DNA of 5,979 nt. Source: Chloroflexota bacterium. Its GTDB lineage: Bacteria; Chloroflexota; Dehalococcoidia; Lucifugimonadales; Lucifugimonadaceae. The position numbers and the translations under genes were made by a program. Below, in pieces: positions 1 through 5,979 of the stretch. The stretch spans positions 9,174 to 15,152 of the forward strand of contig PBRL01000062.1 in assembly GCA_002725925.1 (NCBI GenBank), read 5' to 3'. The notes below the pieces were generated by a model. That model was not told the DNA's origin, did no database searches, and worked only from the letters and a program-made list of their open reading frames with translations. Numbering within the stretch: the first letter of the stretch is position 1; every line of letters begins with the position of its first letter.

Positions 1-654
1 GCTGTCAGACTGTCAAATCTGTATGCTGAAGCGGGCGCAGATATGATAAGGGTCAGAATTCCGCCACCCGCAGGTGGGGGGAATGCCGCTCCTATTCAAG
101 ATTATTTTGAACAAGTCACGTCCCAAAGTCCTATTCCGGTTGTGATTATCCATCAACCTAAAACCCCGATGGGGGTGGATGTAACGCCGGCCGAGGTTCA
201 TGACATCACATCGTTTGGAAACGTTTTTGCATACATTATGTCGCTCAACTACAGATACGAGTGTCGACTGTCATCTTTTGTAGTTAATACGGTGAAATTT
301 TGGACCTGTAATGGCACATTACTTATGCCAGGAGGAATGATAGGTGCGGTTGGAGCATGCCTTTTGTTCGGGAACTGGGGGCCACATATTGCCAGGGATA
401 TTATCCAGGCATGTTTAGACGGGCGGTATGCAGAAGCGCGTGAGTTGCAAGAGCGCATCAACCACATGGATTTCCTTGGGATGTCGTGGGGCGTCGCAGT
501 GCAGAAGACGGGATTAAACCTGCTCGGCTATGAAGGAACAGTGCCTAGGAAACCTAACCTCCCGCTCTCAGACTCTCAGATTTCAGAGGTCAAAGATGCA
601 TTAGTCGAGGCGAGGATTCTTAACTTGGACGGGACACCCGCCCCTCAAATCTAG
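1..654 (+). CDS. DapA/dihydrodipicolinate-synthase-family protein, 5' end outside window
   Basis: The reading frame is open from base 1 to a TAG stop, giving 217 residues; the family is usually about 300, so roughly 80 N-terminal residues lie upstream of the window. The visible part fits the second half of a DapA-type TIM barrel: an AEAGAD stretch (residues 9-14), a strand ending IIHQP (49-53) where DapA has LYNVP, GVDVTPAEV, then GNVFAYI (73-79), a CNGTLL/GAVGA segment, and the C-terminal helices (LDGRYAEARELQ). By that alignment the catalytic Tyr is Ile50 and the Schiff-base Lys of the GIK motif is Ile79. Family membership is fairly clear, but a class I aldolase or lysine-biosynthetic role is doubtful. 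It probably shares a transcript with the RraA-like gene 75 bases downstream. It may be a non-lysine subfamily member acting on a hydroxy or keto acid; the substrate is unknown. Confidence 0.82.
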   Translation, partial: AVRLSNLYAEAGADMIRVRIPPPAGGGNAAPIQDYFEQVTSQSPIPVVIIHQPKTPMGVDVTPAEVHDITSFGNVFAYIMSLNYRYECRLSSFVVNTVKFWTCNGTLLMPGGMIGAVGACLLFGNWGPHIARDIIQACLDGRYAEARELQERINHMDFLGMSWGVAVQKTGLNLLGYEGTVPRKPNLPLSDSQISEVKDALVEARILNLDGTPAPQI

Positions 655-729
655 AAACTTGAAGCGTTGGGTGTAAGCTTTTCGCTCGTACAACTACTCC
701 ATCCGTTTGCAAAATATTTGAAGGGAAAT

Positions 730-1539
730 ATGAGAGTCACTAATCCTGAGATTATCCGCTCGATCACCAAAGAGTGGAAAGGCAGCCGCGATGCCAATGG
801 ACGTCCCCTGGTTCCAGACGACATTCTCAAACGGATGACGCTGGTCACCACAGAAGAAGCATGGGGAACTTGCAGACGAAATGGCTACCATTTTCAATTT
901 ACCGGTGATTGGTTGAACCTTCATCCAGAGCGGGTGATAGTTGGTCGGGCAGTGACTTGTCGCTGGGTCCCAACGCGTCCAGATATTCATAGTTCGCTCA
1001 TCAAACAAGGTGAAGAGGACAACAGAATCGGAGGACAGAACTCCTGGGTAATCGATGAGTTGGAACCTAACGACCTGATTGTTGTTGATCTTTTTGGCAA
1101 GGTGTTCAACGGAACATTCGCCGGCGATAACCTGGCCACAGCTATCAAATCAAGATCAGGGACAGGAATGGTTATAGATGGTGGGATTCGTGACACCCAG
1201 AGAATCTTGCAGATGGAAGACTTCAACGCGTTTGTTCGGGGTGTGGATCCAAGTGCTATAGCCGACGTCACCATGCCGGAAATCAACGGAATTACCCGTA
1301 TTGGAGAAGCTACTTGCGTACCAGGTGATGTCGTTCTTGGTACGAGTACGGGGGTAATTTTCATTCCGCCACACCTAGCAGAAGAGGTGGTGGAGAGATC
1401 CGAGGCGATTCGGCTGAAAGATGAGTTTGGCCAACAGCGAATTCGAGAAGGAATTTACACGCCCGGTGAAGTTGACCGAGAATTTTCAGATGAAATGAAC
1501 GAAGATTTTGAAGAGTGGAAAGCTAGCCGTTTGGGCTAG
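730..1539 (+). CDS. RraA/HMG-aldolase-like protein, probable metal-dependent keto-acid aldolase
   Basis: The protein has 269 residues from ATG 730, which follows GAAGGG at 720-725. The frame stays open up to a TTG at 667, but that start lacks a convincing ribosome site and would add 21 unconserved-looking residues. The RraA-like fold shows as VGRAVTCRWVPTRPD (residues 71-85), NDLIVVD (114-120), AGDNLATA (131-138), VIDGGIRD (148-155) and PGDVVLGTSTGVIFIP (198-213). Arg154-Asp155 match the Arg-Asp pair that, in 4-hydroxy-4-methyl-2-oxoglutarate/CHA aldolases, binds substrate and the divalent metal, so aldolase or decarboxylase chemistry is more likely than RNase E inhibition. It is longer than E. 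coli RraA (about 160 residues), with an N-terminal helical lead and an acidic C-terminal tail (GIYTPGEVD onward). The late PGDxxxxD position reads Thr-Ser-Thr rather than Asp-rich. It sits between the DapA-like and dehydratase genes. The substrate is unknown. Confidence 0.85.
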   Translation: MRVTNPEIIRSITKEWKGSRDANGRPLVPDDILKRMTLVTTEEAWGTCRRNGYHFQFTGDWLNLHPERVIVGRAVTCRWVPTRPDIHSSLIKQGEEDNRIGGQNSWVIDELEPNDLIVVDLFGKVFNGTFAGDNLATAIKSRSGTGMVIDGGIRDTQRILQMEDFNAFVRGVDPSAIADVTMPEINGITRIGEATCVPGDVVLGTSTGVIFIPPHLAEEVVERSEAIRLKDEFGQQRIREGIYTPGEVDREFSDEMNEDFEEWKASRLG

Positions 1540-1562
1540 ACGGTTGTGCCTGAATCAACTAC

Positions 1563-1580
1563 AGAGGTAAACACCAATTG
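1563..1580 (+). promoter_or_regulatory. Ribosome binding site deciding a TTG start
   Basis: AGAGGT at 1563-1568 stands nine bases before TTG at 1578-1580. The next in-frame ATG lies inside the conserved first beta strand (Met26 of ITDMRIAVV), too late for a complete capping domain, so the TTG is preferred as the dehydratase start. Confidence 0.6.
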
Positions 1581-2888
1581 ACAGAACAGAACACCGGGCC
1601 CCTTGAACAGGTTAACACGCAATCTGCGCCATCAGAACTGCGAATCACTGATATGCGTATTGCTGTCGTTGGTGGTGGCGGATGGCGTTGGCCAATCATC
1701 AAGTTAGAAACTAATCAAGGCCTTGTGGGGTTAGGGGAGGTCCGAGACGGAGCTTCTGGTCGGTACGCGTTAATGTTGAAGAATCGTCTGCTTGGAGAGA
1801 ACCCTTGCGATATCGATCGTTTGTTTCAGAAAATCAAACAATTCGGTGGTCATGGTCGACTTGGTGGTGGTGTATGTGGCATCGAAATGGCGCTTTGCGA
1901 CCTTGCAGGTAAAGCATTTGGTGTTCCTGCATATATGTTCGCTGGTGGAAAATACCGTGAGGATAAGGTCAAGGTATACGCAGATACTCCACTAAAAAAA
2001 GACCCTGAAGAAATGGGGAATGCTCTCTTGGGAAGAATGGATCGGGGATTTGAGTTTCTCAAAATGGACATCGGTCTGTGGATTGCATCTGAGTTCGAAG
2101 GTGGAGTGATTAACAAACACGTTGCCGCAGAATCCGCGACTTTGATGCACCCATTCACCGGAATACAAGTTACCGATTACGGAATTTCCAAAATGCAGGA
2201 ATATGTTGGAGCCGTAAGAGACATTATTGGATATGAAATCCCACTCGCTTCTGACCATTTCGGCCACATGGGGGTCGAAAATGCTATACGGATAGGCAAA
2301 GCTTTAGATCAGTTCACGCTTGCCTGGTATGAGGATATGATCCCCTGGCAATTTGTGGATCAATGGCAGGCCCTGAAGGCTGGAGTGGATACACCCGTTT
2401 GTACCGGAGAGGATATTTATTGCCTTGATGGCTTCAAGCCATTAGTCGATGCGCGGGCGATTTCTGTGGCTCATCCGGACTTGGCTACATCCGGGGGAAT
2501 ACTTGAGACGAAGCGCATAGCAGACTATTGTCGGGATGCCGGCATAGGACTGGCGCTTCATCAGGCTGGATCTCCTGTGGTTGCTATGGCAAATGCACAA
2601 GCTGCTATGGCTATGGAAAATTTTGTTGCATTGGAGATGCATTCGGTTGATAACCCTTGGTGGAACGACTTAGTAACCATGGTTGGCCAAGATGGCCCGA
2701 TGATAAAGAACGGATATGTTCAAGTTACAGATGCACCCGGCTTAGGGCTGGAACTCAACGAAGAGGTAATTGCGGAACACTTGGCGCAGGCAAGCAGTCG
2801 TCGCCAGTATGGGGCGTACCCGTCAGGAGCATTTGAAGATACATCAGATTGGGATGAACTCGATGCGCATGATCGGGTTTGGAGTTAA
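1578..2888 (+). CDS. Mandelate racemase/muconate lactonizing enzyme family protein, probable acid-sugar dehydratase
   Basis: This 436-residue enolase-superfamily member probably abstracts the alpha proton of a hydroxy acid in the cytoplasm and eliminates water to give a 2-keto-3-deoxy acid. The N-terminal capping domain begins at LRITDMRIAVV (21-31) and includes GLVGLGEV and GIEMALCDLAGKAFG (101-115). In the barrel, KMD (Lys162-x-Asp164) lies on strand 2. Metal ligands are Asp226 (SDHFGH), Glu252 (WYED) and Glu278 (TGED). Asp301 (HPDLATSGG) and His328 (ALHQAGSP) form the His-Asp dyad. All expected catalytic positions are present, but strand 2 has KxD, not the KxK of true mandelate racemase, which favours a dehydratase using His328. 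The TTG start is supported by AGAGGT nine bases upstream. A C-terminal extension (about 410-436) is rich in Asp and aromatic residues. The 38-base gap from the RraA-like gene suggests one operon. The exact substrate cannot be read from sequence. Confidence 0.9.
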   Translation: MTEQNTGPLEQVNTQSAPSELRITDMRIAVVGGGGWRWPIIKLETNQGLVGLGEVRDGASGRYALMLKNRLLGENPCDIDRLFQKIKQFGGHGRLGGGVCGIEMALCDLAGKAFGVPAYMFAGGKYREDKVKVYADTPLKKDPEEMGNALLGRMDRGFEFLKMDIGLWIASEFEGGVINKHVAAESATLMHPFTGIQVTDYGISKMQEYVGAVRDIIGYEIPLASDHFGHMGVENAIRIGKALDQFTLAWYEDMIPWQFVDQWQALKAGVDTPVCTGEDIYCLDGFKPLVDARAISVAHPDLATSGGILETKRIADYCRDAGIGLALHQAGSPVVAMANAQAAMAMENFVALEMHSVDNPWWNDLVTMVGQDGPMIKNGYVQVTDAPGLGLELNEEVIAEHLAQASSRRQYGAYPSGAFEDTSDWDELDAHDRVWS

Positions 2889-2933
2889 TCGGCTGTTGAC
2901 CCTAGAATAAGCGAAAAGACTCAGCAGTAATCG
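2889..2933. terminator. Weak candidate hairpin between convergent genes
   Basis: CTGTTGA at 2893-2899 can pair with TCAGCAG at 2921-2927 (seven pairs including one G-U) across a 21-base loop. There is no T-run on either side, so this is not a standard intrinsic terminator. It is listed because both converging transcripts must end near this 45-base gap. Confidence 0.15.
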
Positions 2934-4298
2934 TCACTTGTGGCTTCTCAAGTCAGATTGTTTGTAGTCTTCTGGGTTAATTTTCCCGAAATCAGCGGCC
3001 GTTTCAGACGGCACTTCTTCGAATCGATACTGGCGAACGCCTTTGACCAGCCACCAGATTAAGAACACGACAATTATTGATACGGCGCCACCGAGGAACA
3101 TCGTTCTGTCGGCACCGATCAGATCGGACATGAATCCGACCTCGGCTTGTCCGAGTCCGTTGGCACTCATTGCTGCCAGTGAGTGCGCGGCGGAAGCCCT
3201 GCCACGCATGTGATCGGGTGTGGTCAGTTGAACCAGTGTCTGCCTGCTGGTCATTCCTACCGCATCGGTTGCGCCCAGGGCGACGATTACGAGCATTCCG
3301 GTCCACAACACAGTCGAAGCGCCAAACGCAATGAGGAGAATCCCGTACAGCAAGGTTGCCCACAATACGAGCATCCCTTTTGCTTTGTAGCCCCGGGTGA
3401 ACATCACTATGAAACTCCCGGTGAGGCCTCCGGCCGAGTTCGCAAAGATCAATGCCGATACGGTGGCCCGTCCTCCCTTGAACAGTTGATCCGCAAATAT
3501 CGGGAATAGTTGCCTGTAGAAGCTGACGATCGTCACACCTATGTCCAGGAGATATAGTCCCGGGAGAATCGGATGTGATTTTACGTATTTGAGCCCGTTG
3601 ATGATGTTCTTTATTCGAGATTTATTGGAGGCCGGATTCTCGGCACGACCGTCAATGTTGATCAGTAACGGAAGTACGACGCTTGTTCCCGCCATGGCGG
3701 TGGCCAAGGCAAAAGTTAGAGTTAGATCAGGAGTCAAGCTTGTAAGCCAGAAGATAATCGGGGTGATCATTGTCCCAATCTGCATTGTTGCTGTGTTGGT
3801 AGCAACTGCGTGCATCAGGTGTGACCTCGGTACGACTCGAGCAGTTATTGATGATCTGGCAGGACCGCCCAGTACGGAAGTCGCAGATAGGACCGCCGTA
3901 ATGACAAAAATATGTCCGATTTTGAGAGAGTCAAGCCCCTCGAGAATCATCATGAGGCCGATCAGGGTGAAGCTCGCAGCCTGGGTAGCTGCCATCAATT
4001 TCTTACGATCCACTTCGTCTGCGAGTGCGCCGCCATACAGGTTTGCCGGTATCCGCATTCCTAGTTCAATGATGCCGAGCCACGCGAGATCTGCTCCAGA
4101 TCCGGTCTCTTCATACAGCCAAACGGCGGTTCCGGTTACCCTGAGTCCCATAGTCATCATTGCTGCGACGGAGCTTATCCACAGGAGTCGGTAATCACGG
4201 AATGCGAGGGCGGACCATGGTCTTATCACTACTCTTCGAGATTGGGATTGTGGCGAATTGGATTCGGAGAGCGAATCTTCAACTTGGTTCGATTTCAA
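2934..4298 (-). CDS. MFS transporter, MFS_3/EntS-like family
   Basis: The protein has 454 residues and about twelve predicted membrane segments, roughly at 37-60, 72-95, 106-122, 127-147, 167-189, 192-212, 245-270, 279-300, 306-327, 330-349, 368-390 and 399-418. A charged central loop (213-243) joins the two six-helix halves. A major-facilitator motif A variant, GGALADEVDRKK (89-100), lies after helix 2, and DHMRGRASA (362-370) is typical of the second half of MFS_3 proteins, a group that includes the enterobactin exporter EntS and macrolide efflux relatives. It should sit in the inner membrane and use a proton or ion gradient. The start is a TTG with only a poor ribosome site; a stop codon lies four codons upstream, and a GTG at residue 24, just before RPWSALAFRDYRLLW, is a credible alternative. 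It lies 87 bases downstream of the thioredoxin gene on the same strand and may be cotranscribed. Substrate and direction are unknown. Confidence 0.85.
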   Translation of the reverse strand: MKSNQVEDSLSESNSPQSQSRRVVIRPWSALAFRDYRLLWISSVAAMMTMGLRVTGTAVWLYEETGSGADLAWLGIIELGMRIPANLYGGALADEVDRKKLMAATQAASFTLIGLMMILEGLDSLKIGHIFVITAVLSATSVLGGPARSSITARVVPRSHLMHAVATNTATMQIGTMITPIIFWLTSLTPDLTLTFALATAMAGTSVVLPLLINIDGRAENPASNKSRIKNIINGLKYVKSHPILPGLYLLDIGVTIVSFYRQLFPIFADQLFKGGRATVSALIFANSAGGLTGSFIVMFTRGYKAKGMLVLWATLLYGILLIAFGASTVLWTGMLVIVALGATDAVGMTSRQTLVQLTTPDHMRGRASAAHSLAAMSANGLGQAEVGFMSDLIGADRTMFLGGAVSIIVVFLIWWLVKGVRQYRFEEVPSETAADFGKINPEDYKQSDLRSHK

Positions 4299-4385
4299 AT
4301 TGATTTTCTATCTTTTGGGCAGTGAATTCCGGCATGTTAGCAGCACCCCAGTCACCACCAGAGCTTAACTAGGCTAATTAAAGAA

Positions 4386-4937
4386 TTACTGATCGGAGTT
4401 TGCCGCGATCAACTCCTCAATTTTTTCGGATAATCGTGAACCTAAAATCGCGCCTACCACTATGTCGTGAACTTTTCCATTCTGATCGAGCAGGAAAGTT
4501 GAAGGCATGTTTGTGATTTGCCAGTCGGTAATCACGCTCCGGTTGAAGGTATTACCGGTCACGTAGGTGATACCAAAATCTTCGACGAGATCTCTTCCTC
4601 CGTTGTAAGAGCCGAGACCAACGTATGGTCCGACGTCGACACCGACAAACAAAACCTTGTCTCCGTATTCTTTCCACGCAGCTTCCAATCCAAGCATTTC
4701 CGCTCGGCAAGGTGGACAGTTATTGGCCCAAAAGTTCAAGAGTATCGGTCGTTTTTCTTGAGCTATGAGCTTGTTGAACGCAATAGATTTGGAGCCAGCC
4801 TCTTTCTCGCCCGTGTAGATATTAAGAATGAAATCGCCATCATCTGTCGATGGTTTATCTGTACTGCAATGAAACAACAGTGTCATCAAAGTGACCAACA
4901 ACGTAATGAGGAGCGCTTGGGATCGAATAATGGGCAT
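4386..4937 (-). CDS. TlpA/ResA-like thioredoxin-fold protein, probably membrane-anchored and extracytoplasmic
   Basis: The protein has 183 residues. The N-terminus (residues 5-23) is a hydrophobic export or anchor segment ending LLFHC, with Cys24 at a lipoprotein-like position. His at -1 departs from the usual small residue, so lipidation is uncertain. The thioredoxin fold follows: ILLNFWANNCPPC (65-77) with redox motif CPPC, a VLFVGVDVG strand (96-103), the cis-proline site NMPSTFLLD (143-151, Pro145) and NGKVHDIVVGAI. The expected role is thiol-disulfide exchange outside the cytoplasm, for example reducing apo-cytochrome c or another secreted thiol protein, though no cytochrome biogenesis gene is in view. 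The ATG start has AGGA five bases upstream (TCCT at 4943-4946 on the plus strand). It is the first gene of the minus-strand pair and diverges from the SDR gene. The physiological partner is unknown. Confidence 0.88.
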   Translation of the reverse strand: MPIIRSQALLITLLVTLMTLLFHCSTDKPSTDDGDFILNIYTGEKEAGSKSIAFNKLIAQEKRPILLNFWANNCPPCRAEMLGLEAAWKEYGDKVLFVGVDVGPYVGLGSYNGGRDLVEDFGITYVTGNTFNRSVITDWQITNMPSTFLLDQNGKVHDIVVGAILGSRLSEKIEELIAANSDQ

Positions 4938-4986
4938 GTAATTCCTGAGGTAGAGTACGTCAGTTGTTTTTGTAGTCTGTATAAAG

Positions 4987-5013
4987 TTGTTGGATTATTG
5001 GATGCGGTATAGA
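4987..5013 (+). promoter_or_regulatory. Weak promoter-like hexamers upstream of the SDR gene
   Basis: TTGTTG (4987-4992) and TATAGA (5008-5013) resemble sigma-70 -35 and -10 boxes, but the 15-base spacer is short and both boxes are imperfect. Transcription would leave a leader of about 90 bases before the SDR start. The TATAGA overlaps the left arm of the inverted repeat at 5011-5028, which would suit repression. I found no comparably good pair for the minus-strand thioredoxin gene. Confidence 0.2.
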
Positions 5014-5028
5014 CCGTGATGCAGGTCT
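5011..5028. promoter_or_regulatory. Perfect inverted repeat, candidate operator
   Basis: AGACC (5011-5015) and GGTCT (5024-5028) are exact reverse complements separated by eight bases (GTGATGCA). The element lies midway in the 174-base divergent region between the thioredoxin and SDR genes. Spacing and position suit binding by a dimeric repressor, but a five-base arm can arise by chance and no regulator gene is present in the window. Confidence 0.3.
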
Positions 5029-5100
5029 CTCAGGTGATAAATTGGCGTAGGTTGCTGATTTTTCTATTGTGACCATTGTTTTAGACTTCAACTAGCTTGC

Positions 5101-5114
5101 GAGGATTTGAAATG
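5101..5114 (+). promoter_or_regulatory. Ribosome binding site fixing the SDR start
   Basis: GAGGA at 5101-5105 is followed after six bases by ATG 5112. This is a strong, well-spaced site, so the ATG is chosen over an in-frame TTG at 5097 that precedes the site and would place the Shine-Dalgarno inside the coding region. Confidence 0.75.
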
Positions 5115-5927
5115 GGTGAATTCGACGGAAAATCTGTGATCGTCACTGGCGGCGCACTTGGAATCGGCGGTGCTGCATCAGAAGCATTTGCTCGTGAAGG
5201 AGCCAACGTAACTATCCTTGATTGGAACGCGGAAGCTGGCAATGCTGCAGTCGATCGAATTGTTTCTGATGGCGGAACAGCGCAATTCATACATGCAGAT
5301 GCCGGTACGACCGACGGGTGTCGGTCTTGTGTCGATGCTGCAGTTGACAAATATGGAGGCGTAAACGTTGTTTTTAACAATGTGGGGATTCAACCGCCAG
5401 ACTCTTACGTTGATGCTGTCGAACTTCCGGAAGAGACGTGGGATAAGATCATCGCAGTCAACTTAAAAAGCAGATTTTTACTGGCCAAATATTCGATCCC
5501 TCATATGCGCAAAGTGGGTGGTGGGGTGATTATTTCTTCAGCCAGCGTGCAGGGCTTGCAATCAATGGGTGGTGTATCGGCGTATGCAGCCTCAAAGGGC
5601 GGAGACCTGTCATTGATGCGACAGATGTCTCTAGATTTTGCTAAAGATAATATTCGTGTGGTTTCCGTCAACCCGGGCGCTATCGACACTCCAATGGTTA
5701 GGAACGCCATAACGGGAACGGGTGGGAATTTGGAAGATGAGTTAATATCGACCGGCCTGGCGCATCCGATTGGGCGTATTGGTCAGCCGTCAGATATCGC
5801 TAATATGGTGCTCTTCTTGGCTAGCGACAAAGCATCGTTTGTAACCGGGTCGTATTTCAACGTAGACGGCGGTTTTATGGCAATGGGAGCTTGGGCCAAC
5901 ACGGTGGGTGCTGATGGCTCTAATTAG
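5112..5927 (+). CDS. Classical short-chain dehydrogenase/reductase (SDR)
   Basis: The 271-residue protein has the usual length of a classical SDR, a cytoplasmic NAD(P)-dependent alcohol/ketone oxidoreductase. The Rossmann glycine motif TGGALGIG is at 12-19. Asp37 at the end of beta strand 2 (ILDWN) points to NAD(H) rather than NADP(H). NNVG (89-92) replaces the common NNAG. The catalytic tetrad is complete: Asn117 (VNLKS), Ser145 (SSASVQG), Tyr158 and Lys162 (YAASK). NPGAIDTPM follows, and the C-terminal VDGGFMAMG matches the family. The gene diverges from the thioredoxin gene, with a 174-base upstream region holding an inverted repeat. Given the acid-sugar-type genes earlier in the window it may oxidise a sugar, polyol or hydroxy acid, but that link is inference, since two minus-strand genes lie between. 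The SDR fold does not reveal the substrate. Confidence 0.93.
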   Translation: MGEFDGKSVIVTGGALGIGGAASEAFAREGANVTILDWNAEAGNAAVDRIVSDGGTAQFIHADAGTTDGCRSCVDAAVDKYGGVNVVFNNVGIQPPDSYVDAVELPEETWDKIIAVNLKSRFLLAKYSIPHMRKVGGGVIISSASVQGLQSMGGVSAYAASKGGDLSLMRQMSLDFAKDNIRVVSVNPGAIDTPMVRNAITGTGGNLEDELISTGLAHPIGRIGQPSDIANMVLFLASDKASFVTGSYFNVDGGFMAMGAWANTVGADGSN

Positions 5928-5979
5928 CGTTTATGTCCGGTGACGAGTAGGTGCTGCTGCGCTCAGGATATTTATTTGC

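Noticed and set aside
663..686. Possible hairpin between the DapA-like and RraA-like genes (AGCG with CGCT)
   Set aside because: It has only four pairs, a long loop and no T-run; too weak for a terminator or attenuator.
667..729. N-terminal extension of the RraA-like gene from TTG 667
   Set aside because: There is no convincing Shine-Dalgarno before the TTG, while ATG 730 is preceded by GAAGGG; the extra 21 residues do not match a family feature.
3541..4194. Long plus-strand open frame of 217 codons opposite the permease gene
   Set aside because: It is the antisense shadow of the MFS coding sequence; its translation has no recognisable domain, whereas the minus strand gives clear membrane helices and MFS motifs.
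4299..4385. Imperfect palindrome AGCTTAACTAGGCT in the gap between thioredoxin and permease genes
   Set aside because: Pairing would leave a two-base loop with a G-U pair; no terminator tail or operator-like symmetry worth calling.
4186..4536. Exact 14-base direct repeat AGTCGGTAATCACG at 4186-4199 and 4523-4536
   Set aside because: The copies lie inside two coding regions in different reading frames (RDYRL and VITDW), with no flanking similarity; most likely chance.
4518..5012. Plus-strand open frame of 164 codons across the thioredoxin gene and into the intergenic region
   Set aside because: It lies antisense to a clear CPPC thioredoxin, and the product has no coherent fold or ribosome site.
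5928..5979. Sequence after the SDR stop
   Set aside because: The 52 bases show no clear gene start, hairpin or repeat; a downstream gene may begin beyond the window.

Overview
The window carries six protein-coding genes and no RNA gene, mobile element or CRISPR array that I can see. Gene content, Shine-Dalgarno sites and TTG/ATG starts are bacterial, and base composition looks close to 50 % G+C by eye. The mix of an enolase-superfamily (mandelate racemase-like) enzyme, an RraA-like aldolase, a DapA-like protein and an SDR dehydrogenase recalls free-living marine bacteria rich in such catabolic paralogues, such as the SAR202 clade of Chloroflexota. That placement is inference only and no marker gene is present to test it.

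Layout: positions 1-2888 hold a same-strand run of three genes. First is the 3' part of a DapA/dihydrodipicolinate-synthase-family gene cut by the window edge (1-654). Next is an RraA/HMG-aldolase-like gene (730-1539), then a mandelate-racemase-family acid-sugar dehydratase candidate (1578-2888). A convergent 45-base gap separates these from two minus-strand genes: a TlpA-like, probably membrane-anchored thioredoxin (4386-4937) followed by an MFS_3-type permease (2934-4298). A 174-base divergent intergenic region (4938-5111) contains a perfect AGACC-N8-GGTCT inverted repeat and weak promoter-like hexamers. It leads into a plus-strand SDR oxidoreductase (5112-5927). The last 52 bases show nothing I can call.

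Working model (inference): the plus-strand genes form a small catabolic set for a hydroxy- or sugar acid. The SDR would oxidise an alcohol, the enolase-superfamily enzyme would dehydrate an alpha-hydroxy acid to a 2-keto-3-deoxy acid, and the RraA-like protein (Arg-Asp motif intact) would cleave a pyruvate- or oxaloacetate-releasing bond. The DapA-like protein is the odd member: by hand alignment both its Schiff-base lysine and its catalytic tyrosine are replaced, so its role cannot be assumed to be that of a class I aldolase. The permease could move a substrate or product, but MFS_3 members are often exporters.
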